From Chloroflexia bacterium (lineage in GTDB: Bacteria; Chloroflexota; Chloroflexia; Thermomicrobiales; JALYUS01): a DNA stretch of 8,054 nt. The notes beneath the pieces are model-generated. The model ran no database searches, was not told where the DNA came from, and saw only the letters and a list, made by a program, of their open reading frames with translations. This document shows positions 1 through 6,018 of the stretch, one piece after another; the first letter of the stretch is position 1, and every line of letters starts with the position of its first letter. The stretch is taken from NCBI GenBank assembly GCA_025924435.1, contig JAICIL010000208.1:1-8054 (forward strand), in the 5' to 3' direction. The position numbers and the translations under genes were made by a program.

Positions 1-903
1 CGCTTTACGGAATCGCGCCGCTACGCCGAGCGCGCGCTGGCGCGGTATCCGCGCGCCGCGGGGGCGTCACACAGCCTGTCGCACGTCTTCTACGAGACGA
101 GCGACCATCGCGGCGGCATCGCCTTCCTGAATGAGTGGATGCCCGGCTATTCGCTCAAAGCGCCGCTCTTTGGGCACCTCGCGTGGCACCTCGCGCTCTT
201 CGAGTTGGCGGCGGGGCACTACACGCGGGTGCTGGATGTCTACGATCGGTACATCGCGCCGTCCGCCATGTACTCGCGGCTGGCGCTCGCCGATGCCGCG
301 TCGCTCTTGTGGCGCGTGCAGATCTACGGGGGCGCCGACCGCGCATTGCCGTGGCAATCGGTGCGGGAGATCGCGGAGCGCACCGCCGCGCTGCCCGGCT
401 TCGCCTTCGCCGATGTGCACGCCGCGATGGCGTACGGCGCGGCGGGAGACGACGCGGCGATGCAGCGTCTGATCGGCGGACTCTCCACGCTCGACGCGCA
501 AGGGCACCCGCCCGCGGGGCGCGTGGCGCTCCCGATTGTGCGCGGCCTCCACGCCTTCAGCCACGGCGCGTACGACGAGACGGTCCAACAGCTCGCCCCG
601 ATCATGGGCGAGGTCGTGCGGATCAGCGGCAGCCACGCGCAGCGCGAGGTGATCGAGGATACGCTGCTCCAGGCATACTTGCGGACCGAGCGGTTCGATG
701 CGGCGGAGGCGCTCTTGCGAACGCGACTGGGGCGGCGCGAGACCGCGCGGGATCATTTCTGGATGGGGCGGGCGCAGGCGGCAACCGGGCAGCGGGACGT
801 GGCGGCGGCGAGCCTCGCCGCCGCCCGCGACGGCTGGCCCGATGCCGACCCGGACACCCCGGAGATGGTCGCGCTGACACGCACCTTCAGCACACTGGCG
901 TAG
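1..903 (+). CDS. TTC38-like tetratricopeptide-repeat protein, 5' end missing
   Basis: The reading frame is open from base 1 to a TAG at 901-903, giving 300 visible residues; the N-terminus lies off the left edge. The sequence fits the TTC38 (tetratricopeptide repeat 38) family as I know it: an H-S-L-S-H-V motif followed by Glu (visible residues 24-32), then G-I-A-F-L (39-43), an H-L-A-W-H-L-A-L-F-E helix (59-68), a V-Y-D-R-Y-I-A-P segment, and a D-A-A-S-L-L-W-R helix. The rest is alternating Ala/Leu-rich amphipathic helices typical of TPR-type solenoids. Family members run to roughly 430-470 residues, so about a third is probably missing. No signal peptide or membrane segment is visible in this part, so it is probably cytoplasmic. 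The function of bacterial members is not established; a protein-protein scaffold is the default inference. The conserved His/Glu pairs could equally suggest ligand binding. The next gene follows after 131 bp with its own apparent control region. Confidence 0.8.
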   Translation, partial: RFTESRRYAERALARYPRAAGASHSLSHVFYETSDHRGGIAFLNEWMPGYSLKAPLFGHLAWHLALFELAAGHYTRVLDVYDRYIAPSAMYSRLALADAASLLWRVQIYGGADRALPWQSVREIAERTAALPGFAFADVHAAMAYGAAGDDAAMQRLIGGLSTLDAQGHPPAGRVALPIVRGLHAFSHGAYDETVQQLAPIMGEVVRISGSHAQREVIEDTLLQAYLRTERFDAAEALLRTRLGRRETARDHFWMGRAQAATGQRDVAAASLAAARDGWPDADPDTPEMVALTRTFSTLA

Positions 904-919
904 CCGGGCGACAAGAAAC

Positions 920-937
920 GGCCCGATGCTTCGGGCC
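920..937 (+). terminator. Perfect 7-bp hairpin just after the TPR gene
   Basis: GGCCCGA (920-926), loop TGCT, TCGGGCC (931-937) form a perfect G+C-rich stem 16 bases after the TAG stop. There is no T-run after it, so it is not a classical intrinsic terminator. It may still end or stabilise the transcript, or be part of the control region of the downstream regulator gene, since its right arm runs into the inverted repeat at 934-980. Confidence 0.35.
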
Positions 938-980
938 AATGGCCGCGCGATTGGATTGCTCCATTCTGCGACCATTGGCC
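934..980. promoter_or_regulatory. Inverted repeat, possible MocR operator
   Basis: GGCCAATGGCCGC (934-946) and GCGACCATTGGCC (968-980) are inverted copies matching at 12 of 13 positions. Half-copies of the same core lie between them: GATTGG at 949-954 and CCATT at 961-965. CCATT at 961 and 972 are 11 bp apart, one helical turn. The block lies 54 bp or more upstream of the start codon of a MocR-type regulator. Such regulators commonly bind repeated half-sites near their own or a neighbouring gene, so an autoregulatory operator is a reasonable inference. A weak promoter may follow: TTTCGC at 982-987 and TATCCT at 1005-1010, 17 bp apart. Confidence 0.4.
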
Positions 981-1034
981 GTTTCGCGTCGCGCTTCCAC
1001 CCGCTATCCTGCGTGCGACTGGGAGGAAGCGCGC

Positions 1035-2543
1035 ATGGAAATTCATCTCAACCGGGAGAGCACGACACCACTGTACCGTCAGATCGTCGCGCAGGTGATC
1101 GCGCGGATCGAGGATGGCAGCCTGCCCGTCGGCACGCTCCTGCCGCCCGAACGGAAACTCGCCGCCCGCCTCAATATCAACCGCACGACGGTCGTCACGG
1201 CGTATCGCGACCTCGTCGCGACGGGGATGGTGGAGGCGCGCGTCGGGCGCGGCACCTGGGTGAGCGACGCGGTGATGGACGGGGCCAATCCGCCGCAACC
1301 GCTCGCCTGGCAGACGCTCTTCAGCGCGACCACCGAGCGGCTGCGCGATCCGGCGCTGCGGGATATGCTGGGCGCGATGCGTCAGCCCGGCACGATCGCC
1401 TTCGGCACCGGCGCGCCCGCGCCGGAGTTCTTCCCCGTTGACCGCTTCCGCCGCGCGATGGACGAGGCGCTCGCATCGTCCGGCCCGGAACTCTTCGTCT
1501 ACGGCCCAGTGCAGGGGTCGCTGCCGCTACGCGAGGCGCTCGTGGCGTGGATGGCGCGCGGCGGCATCCGCACATCGGCGGAGCAGGTCGTCGTCCTCAA
1601 CGGCTCGCAGCAAGGGCTTGACCTGGTCGCCCGCGTGCTGCTCGAACCGGGCGACGCGGTGGTTGTCGAATCGCCCACCTATCTCGGCGCGATCCAGGTC
1701 TTTCGCGGCGCGGGGGCGCGGCTCCTGCCCGTCGCCCTCGACCGCGACGGCATGCGGTTGGACCTGCTCGAACAGGTGCTCGCGCGCCACCGGCCCAAAT
1801 TCATCTACACGCTGCCGACCTTCCAGAATCCGACGGGCGCGACGATGCCCCTCGCGCGGCGGCACGCGCTGCTCGCATTGGCGGCGCGCTACGGCGTGCC
1901 GATTGTCGAGGACGACACGTACGGCGAGATGGCCTACGGCGACGACCCGCCGCCGCGCCTCGCCGCCCTCGACCGGCGCGGCCTCGTCATCTACCTGAGC
2001 ACGATGAGCAAGATTTTCCTCCCCGGCCTGCGGCTCGGCTGGCTGGCCGCGCCGCCGCCCGTCGCGGAGGCCGTGACGCTCGCCCGGCAGAGCGTGGATG
2101 TCCACCCGAACAGCGCGATGCAGCAGATCCTCCAGATCTTCCTGTCGCGCGGCTGGCTCAGCGAGCATGTCGCGGATCTCCGCCCCGCCTATCGGGAGCG
2201 GCGGGACGCGATGCTCGCCGCGCTCGACCGGATGGCCCCCGTCGGCATGACGTGGTCGGAGCCGGCGGGCGGCTACTTCATCTGGTGCCACCTGCCGGGC
2301 GGCATGCGGGCGCGCGCGCTGGCGGCGGAGGCGGCGCGCGAGGGCGTCTCCTTCGTCACCGGCGAACCCTTCTCGCCAAACGGCGGGGGGCGGGACGCCA
2401 TCCGCCTCAACTTCACCGGCGTCACGCCGGAAGAGATCGCCGAGGGCATCCGACGGCTGACCGTCGCCATCCGCCGCCTCGCCCGCCGCGACGCCGCCCC
2501 CGCCCGCGACGCCCCCTCCACCGGCCCCCGCCCGGTCGTCTAA
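1035..2543 (+). CDS. MocR-family (GntR/aminotransferase) transcriptional regulator
   Basis: This 502-residue protein joins an N-terminal GntR-type winged helix (about residues 10-78, with P-L-Y-R-Q-I, L-P-P-E-R-K-L-A and the N-R-T-T-V recognition helix) to a class I PLP-dependent aminotransferase fold (about 115-470). The PLP-site landmarks are present: N-G-S-Q-Q-G at 189-194 for the phosphate, N265 in F-Q-N-P-T-G, D293/D294 and Y296 in E-D-D-T-Y, the Schiff-base Lys K326 in S-K-I-F-L-P-G-L-R-L-G, and R457 in I-R-L-N-F for a substrate carboxylate. The architecture and length are standard for MocR regulators, which bind PLP or PLP-amino-acid adducts to sense B6 or amino compounds. The ATG at 1035 was chosen because GGGAGGAA (1021-1028) sits correctly upstream and the homology starts there, although the frame stays open much further upstream. 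The Ala/Pro/Arg-rich last 25 residues look dispensable. An active 2-aminoadipate-type transaminase is an alternative reading. The ligand is unknown. Confidence 0.93.
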   Translation: MEIHLNRESTTPLYRQIVAQVIARIEDGSLPVGTLLPPERKLAARLNINRTTVVTAYRDLVATGMVEARVGRGTWVSDAVMDGANPPQPLAWQTLFSATTERLRDPALRDMLGAMRQPGTIAFGTGAPAPEFFPVDRFRRAMDEALASSGPELFVYGPVQGSLPLREALVAWMARGGIRTSAEQVVVLNGSQQGLDLVARVLLEPGDAVVVESPTYLGAIQVFRGAGARLLPVALDRDGMRLDLLEQVLARHRPKFIYTLPTFQNPTGATMPLARRHALLALAARYGVPIVEDDTYGEMAYGDDPPPRLAALDRRGLVIYLSTMSKIFLPGLRLGWLAAPPPVAEAVTLARQSVDVHPNSAMQQILQIFLSRGWLSEHVADLRPAYRERRDAMLAALDRMAPVGMTWSEPAGGYFIWCHLPGGMRARALAAEAAREGVSFVTGEPFSPNGGGRDAIRLNFTGVTPEEIAEGIRRLTVAIRRLARRDAAPARDAPSTGPRPVV

Positions 2544-2551
2544 TACCGTTT

Positions 2552-2657
2552 GAACCACGGAGACACAGAGAACACAGAGGAGAAAACGAGAAAAAACCGG
2601 CTCTTTGCTCAAAGAATCTCTTCGCGTCTCTCTGTGCTCTCTGTGTCTCTGTGGTTC
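2552..2657. repeat. 106-bp imperfect palindrome, dispersed ACCACGGAGACACAGAG-type element
   Basis: The left arm 2552-2579 and right arm 2630-2657 are inverted copies agreeing at 26 of 28 positions (core GAGACACAGAGA), around a 50-bp A-rich loop that holds a small CTTTG/CAAAG hairpin at 2603-2614. The element fills the gap between the MocR stop (2543) and the PhzF start (2678). Sequences of this style are known to me as short non-coding palindromes scattered between genes in many environmental bacterial genomes. Its purine-rich arm and lower G+C than its surroundings suggest it was inserted as a unit. In RNA it would form a long hairpin that could slow or end transcription out of the regulator gene. 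There is no transposase and I see no clear target duplication. Confidence 0.8.
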
Positions 2658-2677
2658 GCGTTTCAATGGAGTGAGTG

Positions 2678-3589
2678 ATGGCACGCGACTATCGGTTTGT
2701 GCAGGTGGATGTGTTCACGGACCGGGTGTTCGGCGGCAACCCGCTGGCGGTCGTGCTCGATGCGCGCGGGTTGACGGACGGCGAGATGGCGGCCATCGCG
2801 GGGGAGATGAATCTTTCCGAGACGACCTTCGTACTGCCGCCGACGCGGCCCGATTGCGACGCGCGGGTGCGCATCTTCACGCCGAGGCGCGAACTCGCCT
2901 TCGCCGGGCACCCGACGATCGGGACGAGTTTCGTGCTGGCGACGCGCGGCATGCTGCCCGCCGGGGCGCGGGCGCTGGCCCTCGAAGAGGGTGTCGGCCC
3001 GGTGCCGGTGCGGCTGGAAGGCGACCCCGCCGACCCAGATTTCCTCTGGATGCGGCACGGCGAGGCAACCTTCGGGCCGCCGCTCGCGCCGCGCGCCGCT
3101 TTCGCCGCCGCCCTCGGCCTGGCGGAAGGTGACCTGCTCCTCGACGCGCCGATCCAGACCGGCACGACGGGATCGGCCTTCCTCTACATCCCGCTCCGGG
3201 ACCGCGCGGCGGTGGACCGGGCGGCGCTCGATGTCCCGGCGATCCTCCGCTGCTTCGCGGACACAACCGCCGTCGGCGTCTTCGTCTTCGCGCCGGACGC
3301 CGACCCCGCCGCCCGCCGCGTCTACGCGCGGATGTTCGCGCCGCACACCTCCGGCATCCCGGAGGATCCCGCGACGGGCAGCGCGAGCGGCCCGCTCGGC
3401 GCGTACCTCGTCCGGAACCGACTCGTCGCGCCCGGCGATCCGGTGCGGATCGTCAGCGAGCAGGGGACGAAGATGGGCCGCCAGAGTTTCATCCATATCG
3501 CCGTCGCGACCGAGGCGGACGCGGTGACGGGCATCGAAGTTGGCGGCAGCGCCGTCCCCGTGCTTGAGGGAACACTGTCGCTCCCCTAA
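2678..3589 (+). CDS. PhzF-family isomerase/epimerase-like protein
   Basis: The 303-residue product matches the PhzF family (two-lobed, diaminopimelate-epimerase-like fold). It opens with the typical Q-V-D-V-F-T-D-x-x-F-G-G-N-P-L-A-V block (9-25). The catalytic Glu is E48 in N-L-S-E-T-T-F. H78 lies in F-A-G-H-P-T-I-G. The second-lobe signature E-D-P-A-T-G-S-A gives D230 and S235. The spacing of these four residues agrees with the E45/H74/D208/S213 set of the phenazine enzyme, so the site looks intact. True PhzF isomerises a dihydro-hydroxyanthranilate, but no other phenazine gene is here, and most family members have unknown substrates. The ATG at 2678 has GGAG at 2668-2671 with 6-bp spacing; a GTG three bases upstream is too close to that site. 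It is likely soluble. Its own promoter is not obvious because the palindrome occupies the upstream gap; it may be read from the regulator gene's promoter. Confidence 0.92.
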   Translation: MARDYRFVQVDVFTDRVFGGNPLAVVLDARGLTDGEMAAIAGEMNLSETTFVLPPTRPDCDARVRIFTPRRELAFAGHPTIGTSFVLATRGMLPAGARALALEEGVGPVPVRLEGDPADPDFLWMRHGEATFGPPLAPRAAFAAALGLAEGDLLLDAPIQTGTTGSAFLYIPLRDRAAVDRAALDVPAILRCFADTTAVGVFVFAPDADPAARRVYARMFAPHTSGIPEDPATGSASGPLGAYLVRNRLVAPGDPVRIVSEQGTKMGRQSFIHIAVATEADAVTGIEVGGSAVPVLEGTLSLP

Positions 3590-3590
3590 C

Positions 3591-3604
3591 GGCGGATAAC
3601 CGCC
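3591..3604 (+). terminator. Small hairpin right after the PhzF stop
   Basis: GGCGG (3591-3595), loop ATAA, CCGCC (3600-3604) form a perfect 5-bp stem two bases beyond the TAA. No U-tract follows, so termination strength is doubtful. A strong promoter begins only 10 bp further on, so some separation of transcripts would make sense. Confidence 0.35.
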
Positions 3605-3613
3605 AATAGCATC

Positions 3614-3643
3614 TTGACAGGTTACAGAGAAGGCGCATACAAT
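3614..3643 (+). promoter_or_regulatory. Near-consensus sigma-70 promoter for azlCD
   Basis: TTGACA at 3614-3619 is a perfect -35 box and TACAAT at 3638-3643 matches five of six -10 positions, with an 18-bp spacer. Transcription would start near 3650, leaving a leader of about 60 nt before the GTG of azlC. This suggests azlCD is transcribed as its own unit and fairly strongly. No clear operator palindrome overlaps the boxes. Confidence 0.7.
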
Positions 3644-3709
3644 CCACCCATCAATCGCTATGTCGTTGGTTAGCCATCTCGTCGGGCGCACGATTGGGAA
3701 GAAGAAAGC

Positions 3710-4453
3710 GTGAGCGGACAATCTCTCGGAGCAACAGTCGTCGGTGAGGCGCGGGTGCGACCCCGGCGGGAATGGTGGGCGGGCGCGCGCGCGACGCTGC
3801 CGTTCTGGCCGGGCGTGGCGCTCTTCGGCCTCGTCTACGCGGTGACGGCGCGGGCGGCGGGGCTGTCCGGGCCGGAGATCGTCGGCATGTCCTTGCTCGT
3901 CCATGCGGGGTCGGCGCAGTTCACGGCGGTCAATCTGATCGCGGGCGGCGCGGGGTCGCTCTCGGTCGTCGTCGGCACCGCGATCACCAACGCGCGCTCG
4001 CTCCTGATCGGCGCATCGGTCGCGCCGCAGGTCGCCACGCGGCCGCTGCGGTGGCGGCTCTTGTATGCTTTCCATCTCACGGACGAGTCGTTCGCCGTCG
4101 CGACGGCGCGCTTCCTCCGGGGAGGGGCGACACCGGGATATGCCCTCGGCGCGAACCTCGCATTGGTGGCTCCCTGGGTCGGGTCGGCAATCGTCGGCGT
4201 GATCGTCGGCGCGACGATCCCCTCGCCCGCGCGATGGGGGATTGATCTCGTCATCCCGCTCACCTTTCTCGGCCTGCTCGTCCCGCTCCTGAACAACCGC
4301 CGTGCGGTCGGCGTGGCCCTCTGCGGCGGCATCCTCGCGCTGCTCAGCGTGACGTTTCTGCCGGGGACGTGGTATCTCGTCATCGCGGGTATCGGCGGGG
4401 GCGGTATCGGCGCGGCATGGCAGACATGGGAGGAGCGGCGCACATGTGGCTGA
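3710..4453 (+). CDS. azlC: AzlC-family amino-acid exporter, large subunit
   Basis: The 247-residue hydrophobic protein fits AzlC, the large subunit of the two-part AzlCD (LIV-E) exporter, which moves branched-chain and related amino acids out of the cell. Family landmarks include F-W-P-G-V-A-L-F-G (32-40), H-A-G-S-A-Q-F-T-A (65-73), the T-N-A-R-S-L-L-I-G-A-S-V-A-P segment (93-106; the second family landmark, usually N-x-R-H/Y) and T-D-E-S-F-A (124-129). Hydrophobic stretches near 35-50, 57-76, 82-104, 145-170, 179-194 and 198-230 fit the usual membrane topology. The start is a GTG at 3710. The sequence before it (GGGAAGAAGAAAG, 3696-3708) is purine-rich but only a moderate ribosome site, and no better in-frame start precedes the conserved region. 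The stop overlaps the azlD start, implying coupled translation. Substrate specificity cannot be read from the sequence. Confidence 0.9.
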   Translation: MSGQSLGATVVGEARVRPRREWWAGARATLPFWPGVALFGLVYAVTARAAGLSGPEIVGMSLLVHAGSAQFTAVNLIAGGAGSLSVVVGTAITNARSLLIGASVAPQVATRPLRWRLLYAFHLTDESFAVATARFLRGGATPGYALGANLALVAPWVGSAIVGVIVGATIPSPARWGIDLVIPLTFLGLLVPLLNNRRAVGVALCGGILALLSVTFLPGTWYLVIAGIGGGGIGAAWQTWEERRTCG

Positions 4454-4749
4454 CGATCCTCGGCATGTGCGCAGTCAGTTACGCGCTCCGGGCGACGATG
4501 CTCGTGACGCGATGGCGGTTCCCGGCATGGTTGACGCGCGGGCTGGCGTACGTCCCGATTGCCCTCTTCGCCGCGCTCGCCGTGCCCGGACTGCTGCGGC
4601 CGCACGGGCAGATTACCGCCGGGCCGGAACTGGCGGCGGGCATCGTCGCGGCGCTCGTCGCCTGGCGCACGGCGGGGCGGATGCCGCTCGTCATCGGCGC
4701 GGGGGTGGGGACATTTCTGCTGCTCCGGCTGATCGGCGGCAACCTCTGA
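4444..4749 (+). CDS. azlD: AzlD-family amino-acid exporter, small subunit
   Basis: This is a 101-residue protein with four hydrophobic segments (about 2-20, 34-51, 60-76 and 80-97), matching the size and pattern of AzlD, the partner required by AzlC for amino-acid export. The Y-A-L-R-A motif after the first helix (13-17) and the L-A-Y-V-P-I-A-L-F-A-A-L-A block (34-46) are typical of the family. The frame is open back to an ATG at 4369. I chose ATG 4444 because the family N-terminus begins there and GGGAGGAG (4428-4435) sits 8 bp upstream, inside the end of azlC. The gene overlaps azlC by 10 bp, so the two are surely cotranscribed and probably translationally coupled. It converges with the methyltransferase gene on the other strand after only 9 bp, with no visible terminator between. 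Confidence 0.9.
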   Translation: MWLTILGMCAVSYALRATMLVTRWRFPAWLTRGLAYVPIALFAALAVPGLLRPHGQITAGPELAAGIVAALVAWRTAGRMPLVIGAGVGTFLLLRLIGGNL

Positions 4750-4758
4750 GCGTCGCCG

Positions 4759-5655
4759 CTACCCGCGCATCGCGACCACGGCGAAACTCGGGCCATTGGG
4801 GTGGTGCGGGTGGTCGAAGTTGATCCGAATATCGGTGAAGCCGTAATGTCCGAGGCATCCCAAGATGTCCGCGCGGGTCATCCAATGGCTGATCTGGCCG
4901 CTGCCGCCGCAGAACGCCGCCCAGGCGCGCGCATCCCGATAGTTGTATTGATGGAGGGTGTGCCGGAACCCCTGGTGCTCGGCGGCGGTGTGCGCCGTGA
5001 TCTTCCCGGCGATCGCGGCGTTGTTCGTGAAGATGGCTTCATCGTAGTAGTGCGTCCAGATGAACACGCGGTCGCACACCCGGGAAAGAAGCGCGATTAA
5101 CTCCACCGGGTTTTCCATGTGATAGAGCACGCCGCTGGCGACGCAGAGGTCGAACCGCGCGTCGGTGGTCCGCAGATACGCGACGAAATCCCCGCAGAGA
5201 AACCGTGCGCGCCGCAGTTCGAGGATCTCCTTCACAATCAGGCATTTGAGATAGGCGCGGGTATTCGCCTCGACCGCGACGATTGATTCCGCGCCGAGTT
5301 GCTCGAGCATGGCGGTATGCCCGGCCTCGAGCGGCCCGAGTTCGAGGACACGCTTGCCCGCGACCCCGCCAAACGCGGCGGCGGCCCAGGTGATGCGGTC
5401 GTCCTCGAACAACCGCGCCGATCCCGCTTCGAGTTCCGCAAAGGGGCCGGGTAGTTGCGACGACCATTCGCCCTTGAAGATGTCGAGCGCGTTCTGGTCG
5501 CTCGGCGCGGTCGTCACGTACTGATCGTCAACCGGCGCGCGGCCCCGGCCCGCGGCGGCGGATGCGCCGGCGACGTCCGCCGGAGCGATGGCTGCGGCTG
5601 TCGCCGCCCCGGTCGCCCGCCGACGATCGCGAAGTTTGTCGAGGTACCGCCGCAT
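4759..5655 (-). CDS. CmoB/DUF1698-like SAM-dependent methyltransferase
   Basis: The 298-residue product is a class I Rossmann methyltransferase. Motif I is V-L-E-L-G-P-L-E-A-G-H-T (103-114), the acidic end of strand beta-2 is V-A-V-E-A-N (126-131), C-G-D-F at 154-157 marks the adenine-side loop, and S-G-V-L-Y-H-M-E-N-P (174-183) is the post-motif with the Y-H pair. The G-V-L-Y-H and E-A-N-T-R-A-Y-L-K-C-L segments recall CmoB (tRNA wobble-uridine carboxymethyltransferase) and DUF1698 proteins, but CmoB itself needs carboxy-SAM and CmoA, and neither can be confirmed here. Standalone relatives often sit near glycan or natural-product genes. The first 60 residues are Arg/Ala-rich and probably disordered. 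The frame is open to 5748, but ATG 5655 is preferred because GGAGGAGG lies just upstream (5662-5669). The substrate is unknown, and no functional partner is evident among the neighbours. Confidence 0.88.
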   Translation of the reverse strand: MRRYLDKLRDRRRATGAATAAAIAPADVAGASAAAGRGRAPVDDQYVTTAPSDQNALDIFKGEWSSQLPGPFAELEAGSARLFEDDRITWAAAAFGGVAGKRVLELGPLEAGHTAMLEQLGAESIVAVEANTRAYLKCLIVKEILELRRARFLCGDFVAYLRTTDARFDLCVASGVLYHMENPVELIALLSRVCDRVFIWTHYYDEAIFTNNAAIAGKITAHTAAEHQGFRHTLHQYNYRDARAWAAFCGGSGQISHWMTRADILGCLGHYGFTDIRINFDHPHHPNGPSFAVVAMRG

Positions 5656-5660
5656 GCCAA

Positions 5661-5669
5661 TCCTCCTCC
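5661..5669 (-). promoter_or_regulatory. Strong ribosome binding site fixing the methyltransferase start
   Basis: On the minus strand GGAGGAGGA ends 5 bases before ATG 5655. It is the best Shine-Dalgarno match in the window and decides against in-frame ATGs further upstream at 5676 and 5748, which have no comparable site. Confidence 0.75.
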
Positions 5670-5821
5670 GGCCCATTCCGCGCTTCACGATCCGTGCGGC
5701 TGCCCGCAACGATCCGCCGCATCGTCTCTCGATACGCCGCTCCCCCATGGGGCATTATGGCCGAAGCGTCCTCACATCCGCACGAGCGAGGGAAATCCAT
5801 CCGGGATGGCTACTGCCGGTC

Positions 5822-5868
5822 GGGCGCATCGGCCCCGCGCCGAATGCGCCCCCGCCTCCCGGAGAGGC
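5822..5868. repeat. Two tandem G+C-rich hairpins
   Basis: GGGCGCATCGGC (5822-5833) pairs with GCCGAATGCGCCC (5839-5851) around a CCCGC loop, 12 pairs with a single bulged base. Immediately after, GCCTC (5854-5858) pairs with GAGGC (5864-5868). The pair lies about 160-200 bp upstream of the plus-strand gene at 6028 and 170-210 bp upstream of the minus-strand methyltransferase. No T-run follows on either strand, so terminator function is doubtful; I recognise no known riboswitch. Confidence 0.45.
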
Positions 5869-5883
5869 CCCGATTGAGATGCA

Positions 5884-5909
5884 GGGACGCGGAGGACGCA
5901 AAGAGCGGA
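5884..5909 (+). repeat. Lone arm resembling a dispersed GGACGCAAAGAG-type repeat
   Basis: The purine-rich stretch GGGACGCGGAGGACGCAAAG, continuing AGCGGA, has the same style as the arms of the palindrome at 2552-2657 (compare CACGGAGACACAGAGAAC). No inverted partner is visible nearby, so it would be a solitary or decayed arm. Chance similarity is possible. Confidence 0.3.
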
Positions 5910-5934
5910 ACAAAACAGGTATACGAAACCGGCG

Positions 5935-5955
5935 GCGATCTCTATGATAGATCGC
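5935..5955 (+). promoter_or_regulatory. Perfect dyad over a -10-like box, candidate operator/promoter
   Basis: GCGATCT (5935-5941) and AGATCGC (5949-5955) are perfect 7-bp inverted repeats, and the 7-bp centre plus flank contains TATGAT (5943-5948), five of six matches to a -10 box. The -35 position (TATACG, 5920-5925) is poor, which would suit a regulated promoter. A start near 5955 would leave about 73 nt before the ATG at 6028. It could instead be a simple hairpin. Confidence 0.4.
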
Positions 5956-6011
5956 ACATGCCTTCGCTCTTTTCTCCATGTCCCCTGGCGAACCGGGTTG
6001 TCGGTCCTTTC

Positions 6012-6018
6012 GGAAGGA
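6012..6018 (+). promoter_or_regulatory. Ribosome binding site fixing the start at 6028
   Basis: GGAAGGA ends 9 bases before ATG 6028. The other in-frame ATG, at 5944, has no purine-rich site and lies inside the promoter-like dyad, and the 28 residues it would add look unstructured. The downstream ATG is therefore preferred. Confidence 0.6.

Noticed and set aside
135..1034. Frame of the MocR gene stays open 900 bp upstream, across the whole TPR gene
   Set aside because: The translated upstream part is Arg/Ala/Gly-rich shadow sequence with no family match, while the winged-helix homology and a good ribosome site begin at 1035.
2675..2677. GTG as alternative start of the PhzF gene
   Set aside because: It is only 3 bp from the GGAG site and adds one Met-like residue; ATG 2678 has better spacing.
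1527..2684. 385-codon open frame on the minus strand
   Set aside because: It is opposite the aminotransferase domain, and its first residues are simply the translated palindrome.
2678..3589. Phenazine biosynthesis locus
   Set aside because: Only a PhzF-family protein is present, and most members of that family are unrelated to phenazines; no other phenazine gene is in the window.
2663..4075. 470-codon open frame on the minus strand
   Set aside because: It lies opposite the PhzF and azlC genes, whose family motifs are unmistakable, and has a charged low-complexity translation with no ribosome site support.
5890..5940. GGACGCAAAG resembling part of a c-di-GMP (GEMM) riboswitch
   Set aside because: The other conserved parts of that motif and its paired stems are absent; a repeat-type sequence explains it better.
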